DNA of 64,000 bases from Panonychus citri (lineage: Eukaryota > Arthropoda > Arachnida > Trombidiformes > Tetranychidae). Where the stretch lies: the NCBI RefSeq assembly GCF_014898815.1, contig NW_026515548.1:1098501-1162500 (forward strand). Direction: 5' to 3'. Positions within the stretch are counted from its first letter, which is position 1. The number at the start of each line of letters is the position of its first letter. The notes under the pieces are model-generated. The model did no database searches and had not been told where the DNA came from. It saw nothing but the letters and a program-made list of their open reading frames with translations. The translations under genes and the position numbers were made by a program. Shown piece after piece: positions 55,642 through 64,000 of the stretch.

Positions 55642-55760
55642 CACATATAAAGATGAAATGTAGAGAAAGATACACGAAGAGAGAGAAAAAAGTCAATTCT
55701 TTTTGTAGAATAGAAGAAATGAAAAAAAAAGAACAATCAAAACAAAACAAAAATTAGAAG
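55041..55760. repeat. Duplication copy B (right) containing the Milton start
   Basis: Near-identical to 54323-55029. Its right part, with ATG 55641, is intact; its left part has one T fewer in a T run near 55057, one substitution (CTACAGG for CTACGGG) and one G missing near 55185 (GCTTGCAC for GCTTGGCAC), which breaks the frame just after ...LLIHDCA. Confidence 0.9.
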
Positions 55761-56676
55761 GGTAGAGATGATGATGTTTCCAACGAAGGAAACACAAACA
55801 CAGAACAATATTTACAATAGAATATCACATTTAAACATACAAGAAACTTAACGTTCTAGGGATGGGGAATATTAATTAATTGGAGATAATTAAATTTACA
55901 TAACAAAAACATGATTAATAATTAAAAACGTTTAAGGCTTTGACATTGTCTCATTGAGCGATTTCATCCAACTACAAAAACTATTATTTACATCACATGA
56001 TGAAAAGGATTCGCGCATGTCAAATTACTAACAATTAACAAGTTTCCCTTTTTCTCACAACAATCAATCAACAATTAAACCCAAAATCACTTGACAATTA
56101 TCACTTAATTATAAAAAAAAAACACAAGAAGAAAAAAACTGTCACCAAAAATAAACATAGAAACAAATTATTCTTCTTATACTTTGACTCCATTAATTAA
56201 AAATCTCAAATCAAACTCCAATCAAATCGAATCAATTAATTTAAAGAAAACTCAATTGTCTTTCATTCCTTAAACATCTCGTTGAAAATTCATCGAATCA
56301 CAATCACAAATCAAAACAATTTACAATCAAACACTAATAGTTGGAATCATAATAATAAGAAATAAGAAATCAACAATTTGAGAAAAAAAATAAAAAAATA
56401 GAAAATAGAAAATAGAACAAAAATTCAAATTTGATATTCGAAAAAAAAGTTTTCGAAATTTCCACGCGATGGCAGCACTTTGATTTCCAAAGAAGGGAAA
56501 GAAATGAGAACCACAATATTAACGCCATTTTGATTTGTCTCAAGATGAGTATTTAACTTTGGTTTCTTGATCCTTTTAATTATCTATTCCTGTGTGTGTT
56601 GGAAAATTAACTAAGTTTAATTGTTTTAAATTGTGTCTTTGAGAATCATTCTATTGCTTTTTGATAACCTCATCTA
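55642..56676. promoter_or_regulatory. Divergent promoter region of Milton and AGO1
   Basis: The two start codons point away from each other across about 1.04 kb, and part of this is 5'UTR. About 150-215 bp before the AGO1 start lie GCGATGGCAGCAC (near 56465) and AACGCCATTTTG (near 56521; reverse complement CAAAATGGCGTT, similar to a YY1/Pho core). No TATA box was assigned. The end of duplication copy B (to 55760) lies inside this region. Confidence 0.55.
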
Positions 56677-59600
56677 ATGGACATAGACATGGAACAACTG
56701 GTTGATTTATGCCTCAGCAAACTTCCAGTAGGAAAGGTCAGCAATGGTATAATCAAGGCTGCTGGTGGAGGAGCTTCCGGAGGTTCATCTGTTGTTGGTG
56801 TTATTACTGCTACTGGTGGTAATGGTGGTAGTGGTGGTGGTGGTGGTGGAGGAGGAGGAGGAGGAGGGGGTGGTGGTGGTGGTGGTGAATCTATTGATGT
56901 TACTGGTGGTACTGGTGGAAATGGTGGAGCTGGTGGTACTGGTTCAGTTGGCTCAGTTGGTAGTGGTGGTAATGGAAACGCCTGTGGAAATGGTAACACT
57001 GGAGGCAATGGTAATGGTAGGGGTAGTAATAATAATAATAATAATAACAACAACAGTAACAACAACAACAACAGCAACAACAATAATAATAATAACAATA
57101 ATAATAATAATAATAATAACAATAATAATAACAACAACAATAATAATAATAACAACGGCCAAGAACCAATTGTGTTGCCAGATCCAGCATTTATTTGCCC
57201 ACGACGACCTAATATTGGAACTGAGGGAAGACCATTGATGTTGAGAGCTAATCATTATCAGATTACCATGCCAAGAGGATTTCTACACCATTATGATGTT
57301 ACTATATCTCCAGATAAATGTCCACGAAAAATTAACCGAGAAATCATTCAAATTATGGTCCAATCATACTCAAAGTTATTCGGAAATCAAAAGCCTGTAT
57401 TTGATGGACGTAAAAACATGTATACCTCAGACGATTTACCAATTGGTAGAGATAAAATTGAACTTGAAGTTATCCTTCCTGGTGAAGGTAAAGACAGGCT
57501 TTTTAGAGTGGCCATTAAATGGGTTAGTCAAGTTAACCTAGATCACTTAGAACGAGCCTTGGAAGGTGAGAATAGATATATTCCAATGGACGCCATTCAA
57601 GCATTAGATGTTGTTATGCGGCATCTTCCATCAATGGTCTACACTCCCGTAGGAAGATCATTTTTTTCAACACCCGAAGGATATTATCATCCACTTGGAG
57701 GTGGACGTGAAGTTTGGTTCGGATTTCATCAGTCTGTCCGACCTTCTCATTGGCGAATGACATTGAACATAGATGTATCAGCAACTGCTTTCTATAAGGC
57801 TCAACCAGTCATTGACTTTGCATGTGAAGTTTTGGATTTAAGAGATATCAATGAACAAAAGAAACCTTTCACCGATTCACAGCGAGTCAAATTTACCAAA
57901 GAAATTAAAGGTCTCAAAATTGAAATAACCCATTGTGGTTCCATGAGGCGTAAATATCGAGTATGCAATGTTACTCGACGACCATCTCAACTTCAATCTT
58001 TCCCTCTTCAATTGGACAATGGCCAAACAATTGAGTGCACTGTTGCCAAATACTTTTTCGAAAAATACAAAATGAAATTGAGATATCCTCATCTTCCTTG
58101 TCTTCAAGTGGGTCAAGAGCATAAGCATACTTATTTACCTTTAGAGGTATGTAACATTGTCGCTGGTCAAAGGTGCATCAAGAAACTCACTGATATGCAA
58201 ACATCAACCATGATTAAGGCAACCGCTCGCTCTGCACCTGATAGAGAAAGAGAGATTAACAATCTAGTTGTAAAAGCTGATTTCAATCACGATCCATATA
58301 TTAAAGAGTTTGGATTGTCAATTTCAAATAATATGATGGAGGTTAAAGGTCGTGTCCTTCCTCCACCTAAATTACAATATGGCGGTCGAACCAAACAACA
58401 AGCACTTCCTACCTCTGGTGTTTGGGATATGAGAGGTAAACAGTTTCACACTGGTGTTGAGATTCGTGTCTGGGCCATTGCTTGTTTTGCACCACAGCGA
58501 ACATGCCGGGAAGATGGTCTTCGTACTTTTATCGGACAATTACAGAAAATATCTAATGACGCAGGAATGCCTATTCTTGGACAGCCTTGTTTCTGCAAAT
58601 ATGCTACTGGATCAGATCAGGTTGAACCAATGTTCCGTTACCTGAAAGCCACTTTTGTTGGTCTTCAACTAGTTGTTGTTGTATTACCTGGTAAAACTCC
58701 GGTTTACGCTGAAGTCAAAAGGGTTGGTGATACCGTTCTCGGTATGGCCACTCAATGTGTTCAATGCAAAAATGTTAACAAAACATCACCTCAAACTTTA
58801 TCCAACCTTTGCCTGAAAATTAATGTAAAACTTGGTGGAATCAATAGTATTCTTGTTCCAAGTGTCAGGTAATTATCTTATCTTAATGTTGCTCTCTTGT
58901 TACTTATTCCATTTTTATCTTTGATTTATCTTTTCTTTTCTCTTATTAATTTCTATTTCTAATTATTTTGTCTCTCTCTCTCTCCCTCTTTTTTATTTCC
59001 TTATTCAGACCAAAGGTGTTCAACGAGCCTGTGATATTCTTGGGAGCGGATGTCACCCACCCTCCTGCAGGTGATAATAAAAAACCCTCCATAGCTGCGG
59101 TAGTTGGTTCTATGGATGCTCATCCTTCTCGGTACTCAGCTACTGTTCGTGTTCAACAACATCGTCAAGAGATTATTCAAGATCTTGCCAGTATGGTCAA
59201 AGAATTGATGATACAATTTTACAAATGTACTCGATACAAGCCTGTTCGAATTATTTTCTATCGAGATGGAGTCTCTGAAGGTCAATTTCCAGCTGTCCTA
59301 AATACTGAACTTCTTGCCATCAGAAAAGCTTGCATGATGCTTGAAGAAGATTATTATCCTGGAATAACTTTCATTGCAGTACAAAAACGTCATCACACAA
59401 GACTATTCTGTGCCGATAAAAGGGAGCAAGTCGGGAGAAGTGGCAATATCCCCGCAGGAACCACGGTTGATGTTGGCATCACTCACCCGACTGAATTTGA
59501 CTTCTATCTTTGCTCTCATGCTGGTATTCAGGTAATTCATGCGTTTACAAATCTTAATGCTTTTTGTTTATACCATCATCATCATCATCATCATCCTAAT

Positions 59601-60981
59601 CATTATCATCTTACTTTCTTTTTCCAACTCATCTATAATATCACTTAAGGCATTTAGCAATAGTCTTTTTCATTGAATAACAAGTTGAAATAAAAATAAC
59701 AATAACAACAGACAAAAAGTAATTCATATGAGAGGATAAAATCATAAGAGATTTTTTTTCTCTCCTCACCTCACGTACTGAGTAATTTTGCCTGTAACTC
59801 ATTACTTCCAATCCAACGGAAGTTACCTAAAAATTTCTCATTTTCTTGAGTAGACTTATCATTACCTAACACAGAGAACATATTTTATCATCTTTCTCTC
59901 TCTCTCTCTCTCTTCTCTTCTTCTCTGTGTACAATATGTTTTTTTATATGAGTTACTTTTCCGGCTAAAGATTAGATGAGGATTAAATGTAGATGATGTT
60001 GGACAAGCGCACAATCAAATTTGACATCCGGTTGTGTTTTCTTGTTGTTACAAAGCTTCATCATAAATAATTGATTCCTTTTTTTACTAACCTCATTTTT
60101 TATTTCTCTTTCTCTCTCTTTTTTTCGATTTTGAAAACAGGGAACCAGTCGTCCATCTCATTATCATGTTCTATGGGACGATAATCATTTCTCTGCCGAT
60201 GAGCTTCAATGTCTAACTTATCAACTTTGTCATACTTATGTTCGATGTACACGTTCAGTATCTATACCAGCTCCAGCCTATTATGCGCATCTTGTAGCTT
60301 TCCGAGCCCGTTATCATCTAGTTGAAAAAGAAAATGATAGGTAAGTCAATTGATATCTTTTTCTTCATTTGTTCTTTTTTACTATTTCCATCTCCCTCTC
60401 TTTCTCATCTTATTGAAAAATTTTTTTACTAATTTTCCATTTTGAACCATTTTATCGTTTTTCTCTAATAGGGTCAGTCAATTGGAAACCGAAAGTCAAT
60501 CTGGCCTTACAGGCGATCTTACCGAGTTCAGGTAATTATTAAAATACTATTTTTATCTTCTCATCTTAAATTACTCTTTCTCCCTTTTCTCTCTCTCATT
60601 CTCTCATTCTCTCTTTATCAATCATTGAAATCTGCTCTTTTTGTTAATTTATTAAATAATTTATACATAAATTGAATTCAATGAAAGGTTTTCAAATAAT
60701 TGCCAAGAATTAGTATCCACACAACAACACAAAAGAGAAGAGATTACAATCTGAAGAGCATCGACTTTCCTTGTTAAGAGTTTTTGTTTTTTGATTTTTT
60801 TTTCTCCATAATAATTGTTAACCAAATTGCTAATTTTTCTCTTTTTTTTTCTCTCCCTCTCTTCGAACTTTTCAGCGGTGATGGTAGTCACCAGTCGAAC
60901 GGTAATGATAGGACTCAAACGGCTTTAGCTCGAGCTGTAACAATCCATCCTGATACCAAAAAAGTAATGTACTTTGCTTAA
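56677..60981 (+). CDS. AGO1: Argonaute-1 (miRNA-class Argonaute)
   Basis: Exons 56677-58868, 59009-59531, 60141-60340, 60472-60531 and 60876-60981 (stop TAA 60979-60981) give 1026 residues. Residues 1-160 are low complexity (18 Gly at 53-70; Asn tract 118-160). The N, L1, PAZ (about 376-505), MID (PVYAEVKRVGDTVLGMATQC) and PIWI domains follow at normal spacing. The slicer tetrad is complete: Asp745 (FLGADVTHP), Glu785 (HRQEIIQDL), Asp817 (FYRDGVSEGQ) and His955 (APAYYAHL). The end DTKKVMYFA is AGO1-like. The protein binds miRNAs in RISC and represses target mRNAs. The start is the first ATG after an in-frame stop (56665-56667). Exon 4 adds 20 residues not found in usual AGO1 sequences. Orthology to AGO1, not the siRNA-class AGO2, is clear from the sequence. 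Confidence 0.98.
56833..56886 (+). repeat. Poly-glycine coding tract in AGO1
   Basis: 18 consecutive GGT, GGA or GGG codons (residues 53-70). Mixed codons mean it is not a pure trinucleotide run. Other frames yield meaningless Val or Pro repeats. Confidence 0.95.
57028..57156 (+). repeat. Poly-asparagine coding tract in AGO1
   Basis: 43 codons of AAT or AAC with two Ser interruptions (residues 118-160), immediately before the conserved Argonaute core. Confidence 0.95.
60472..60531 (+). CDS. AGO1: AGO1 exon 4: symmetric 60-nt possible cassette exon
   Basis: Flanked by GT-AG introns of 131 and 344 bp, entered and left in phase 2, so inclusion or skipping keeps the frame. It encodes about 20 acidic/Ser-rich residues (SQLETESQSGLTGDLTEF core). 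Skipping joins ...VEKEND to SGDGSHQS, closely matching the usual AGO1 sequence (EKEHDSGEGSHQS). Confidence 0.85.
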
Positions 60982-61396
60982 GGAGAGAGACTACCACAAA
61001 TACTACTGACCTTTTTTAGACCAGTTGGGCAACAAGATGACCAGGAATTAACAAAAAAAAACTAAAACAAAAATCATCTAATCATGATTATTATTATTAT
61101 CTTCTACTATTATTGTCATGATTCATTATTATCATTCCTAATCTCTTAATTATTATTAATCTTTGATCATCATCATTACCTCCTTTTGTGTATGCTCCTT
61201 TGTATCATTTTCCTTCAATTTTTTCTTTCCTTGTCTTTTGCCTGCTTCTCAAAAATAATCGAATTTTTTTTCTCTCTGGCCAAGGTTTTTTCCGTTTTGA
61301 CCAAAATATCACAGAAAATTATTAACTCAATCGCTTTAACTAAAAAATCCTCATAAAAATCAACTACATGACGCTCACTTACAACATACACACACA

Positions 61397-61432
<36 letters not shown>

Positions 61433-62548
61433 ACCCACCCACCAAACAATTCTCTTTGCCTTCCTTAATTATAAATGACTTCCTATTATTATATTATATT
61501 CCCCATCTTCCACTTAGAAAACAAAAAATGTGACAGTTTTAATCTTTCTGATGTTTTTTAAATTTCGACAATGTCACCAACACTACAATTACATCATCAT
61601 TACCACCATCACCACCACCAATTGACAACGAAAGGCGAAACATCAAAAAACATTTACCAGAAACTATGGTCGCATCTCTAATCAATTTTAAACGTATATA
61701 CAAAACACACAAACAAACACACACACACACTCCTCTTAAATCATCATCATCATCTTAACACAACAAAAGTCAATTTTACAATTAAAACAAAAAACAAAAT
61801 GAAACACAAATGATTAACAAAGAAAATGTAAAATTGCCTGTCACAAAAACTCTGAATGAATTGTTTTCTCATGTGAGAAAACAAACTCTTAATTATTTAC
61901 AACTTTTGGTGATTTATTCTTGGTTTAAATGGTCTTTATTTGTAAATTAAGGTCAATCCCAAGTATGAAACATGTATAAGCGCCGTCATAGTAAAACCCA
62001 AATAGCGATGGTAACAAAGTTTCATTAATTTTCTTCCAACAATTTATAAATTGATGTTTCTTTTTGTTTCTGTTAACCAAATCAAAGATGATGACATACA
62101 AAAAAATGCGACTTTATCATCATAGACAATTGAAAGAAAAGTGAACAAAAAAATCAGCTGATTAATTGGAAATGTTGATGATTGATTATGAAAGAAGCAT
62201 TAAAATAATTGATTAACTCTAATCGATGTTAATTATTATCCAATTGTGATTGTTGATTGTTACTTTCTTCTCGCTGATTGTTGGGCTTAATTGTATTAAC
62301 GGTTGTGGGAGTTGTTTAATTGTTGATATGATAACAAATATTGGGAAGATTAAGGATTAAATGAAAAGGTGAAAAAATTAGAGCAGAAAAATGAAAGCAA
62401 ATCTAATCCCGTTTGGTTTTTTCTTCATGTTAATTGTTTAACTAAATTGCTTTTTTAAATTGTCAAGTTAAAAGGGTTGATTGGTTATCCAGTTAATCGG
62501 GTTAATTATTTGATGTGGTTTAATTTGTTTGTTAATCAACGATTCTAA
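60982..62548. other. Convergent 3' region between AGO1 and short stop
   Basis: Holds the 3'UTRs of two genes running toward each other. Contains (CT)16 at 61399-61430 preceded by a short CA run, another CA run near 61709-61730, and ATC/ATT-rich DNA. Minus-strand AATAAA candidates for short stop lie near 61912 and 61936; no clear AGO1 poly(A) signal was seen. Confidence 0.6.
61399..61430. repeat. (CT)16 microsatellite in the AGO1 3' flank
   Basis: Uninterrupted CT run directly after a CA run, probably within the AGO1 3'UTR. Confidence 0.9.
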
Positions 62549-64000
62549 TTAATGCCATCTCGGTCTTGTATCGATTCGTAGTTTCTTTTCCTGGCTACTA
62601 CTTGCTCGGCTTGGACATCGGTCATCTTTGGCTAGTAATTTGATTGTCGAAGGGAAAATTAAAGTTAATTGTTATTAGAATTTAACTTGAGCTTTGGTTG
62701 TGTGTTAATTGTTTCAAATTTACCAATAAATGTTAATCGACTTTGAGGTCGAGATGAAGAAACTGCATCACCGGAAATACTATCGTCATCCATTGGGTAC
62801 TCATCGTCGTCATCAGCTGATTGACACATTGGCACACTTCGTTCAGTTTTCTCTCGAATCTGTGGCCAAATTTAGAGAGTTAATTAGCTTGATTGAGTTA
62901 ATTGTGAATTTTTTTAAACACTTACATTGGTTATTGGCCCAAGAAATGAGCTGTTGCCAAAATAAGGCGATCGACTTTGAAAAGAAGCCATTCCTTGGCT
63001 AACACCATCGGCTAGTGGTTCTCGAAGCTCAACATTTGTCCGACCTTTGGCTAATTATATTTAAAGAATTGGAAACAATTAACTATGGAAATTAGCAATT
63101 AGATGGTTAGGTTTACCTCTACATGGATCATTTTTCAGGAGAAACTCAGTCAATGAAATCCAACCGCCGCCGACTCGAACCATAATATCACTTCTCAAGA
63201 TTCGAACCAATCTTTGTTTATGTGACTCACCAAACTAAATTTTCGATATTTAAATCAGTTAATTAGATTGAAAATTAACAATTTTCTATTCAATTACCTG
63301 ATATTTTTTATCCTCAACCTGATGGACCCGATATTTAGATGAACAGGTACATTTAGCTGATTGTTTTCTCATCTCACTAACAATTATCTCAATCTCGGAG
63401 GGATCTTTCAGTTTGTCCATCCACTCCTTGTTATCGATGAATCCGTCGTTGTTGCGGTCAAAAATGGCCGCTACTCTTTGAAGTTCACTTCGATTACCTG
63501 GGAATTTGTGTCTCATAAAACCTTCGATAAACTCATCGTATGTGACCTTATTATCGCGATTATCATCTAATTTACGATAAAAGTCCATCAGTCGAGCTGA
63601 TCTATTGTCCAACCAATCAATGAATCGACGTCGCCAAGAGTCAAAATCAAAGTCACGAAGTTTTTCAAGTTCAAGGTAAAAGTTCATCTTACTTCGTAGA
63701 CGAATGAGTCGATCTCTAGTTCGAGAAGTTAAACCTCGCCATCGAGTAAGTATATCGATCACTTTAGGATCACCAATCTGATCTAACGGCAGATCACTTG
63801 ACGATTTACTATAATTACTATTGACACTCTCATGACCAGTTCGTCGTCTTTTACCAACCGGTTCTTTACGATTCTCTTCGGCCAATTTGTCCAGTTCATT
63901 TTCTTTAGCGTTAACGGTCGCCCGATATGTTTCCATTTCGTCGATTAGCTCTTGAATTGGTTCGATCTCATTTGGAATTGACTTGCTATCTAAAAGATCA
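62549..64000 (-). CDS. shot: Short stop (spectraplakin, MACF1/dystonin family), 3' end, truncated at the window edge
   Basis: Exons 63298 to beyond 64000, 63117-63234, 62926-63050, 62724-62859 and 62549-62631 (stop TAA 62549-62551), separated by introns of 63-92 bp. The right exon encodes the end of the spectrin-repeat rod (FDFDSWRRRFIDWLDNRSAR), two EF-hands (loops DDNRDNKVTYDE and DRNNDGFIDNKE) and the GAS2 start (CTCSSKYRV). The next exon completes GAS2 (LVRILRSDIMVRVGGGW), which binds microtubules. Then come AKGRTNVELRE, characteristic of Shot, and a short acidic/Ser-rich tail ending RIDTRPRWH. The family crosslinks actin and microtubules. No SxIP EB1-binding motif is seen in the visible tail. 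The frame is open to the right edge. Confidence 0.93.

Noticed and set aside
56670..57255. Long open frames antisense or out of frame to AGO1 (poly-Leu, poly-Tyr/Cys, poly-Ile, poly-Val)
   Set aside because: Shadows of the GGT/GGA and AAT/AAC tracts; the AGO1 frame is supported by the conserved protein.
63170..63215. tRNA B-box-like words (GGTTCGAATC, GGTTCGAGTC)
   Set aside because: They are coding sequence of the short stop GAS2 domain; no A box or cloverleaf accompanies them.

Overview
The window is animal nuclear DNA: AT-rich, with spliced genes on both strands and canonical GT-AG introns. The recognisable proteins (Argonaute-1, the spectraplakin Short stop, Milton/TRAK, lysosomal glucocerebrosidase and a Kekkon-type LRR protein) are metazoan. 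The AGO1 C-terminus (DTKKVMYFA) and the Shot motif AKGRTNVELRE resemble arthropod forms. Very small introns (63-140 bp) beside very large ones, high AT and abundant GAT/GA microsatellites would fit a mite or another chelicerate, but that placement is inference. I saw no tRNA, rRNA, CRISPR array or intact transposon.

Layout. (1) 1-5302: non-coding, probably a further intron or downstream region of the LRR gene. (2) 5303-43481, minus strand: a Kekkon-like LRR protein whose first coding exon (43332-43481) is separated from the next (7137-7275) by one intron of about 36 kb, so more than half the window is a single intron. One of its five visible exons is only 69 nt. (3) 43482-44778: short intergenic stretch with an 11-bp inverted repeat of an AGATGGCGCT motif. 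(4) 44779-47096, minus: complete four-exon glucocerebrosidase with an unusual Ser/Thr/Pro-rich C-terminal tail. (5) 47097-51116: AT-rich intergenic DNA. (6) 51117-55641, minus: Milton/TRAK, interrupted by a roughly 0.7-kb near-perfect tandem duplication that looks like an assembly artefact. (7) 55642-56676: divergent promoter region. (8) 56677-60981, plus: complete five-exon AGO1 with poly-Gly and poly-Asn N-terminal tracts and a 60-nt symmetric exon that inserts 20 residues near the C-terminus. (9) 60982-62548: region between two convergent genes. (10) 62549-64000, minus: the 3' end of short stop (EF-hands, GAS2 domain, short tail), running off the right edge.

The genes do not form a pathway: a miRNA effector, a mitochondrial transport adaptor, a cytoskeletal crosslinker, a lysosomal hydrolase and a cell-surface receptor are simply neighbours. 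I found no clearly new coding system. The most unusual material is the giant intron, with its strong excess of the TCATGA palindrome and its mosaic base composition, together with the AGO1 cassette exon and the Milton duplication.
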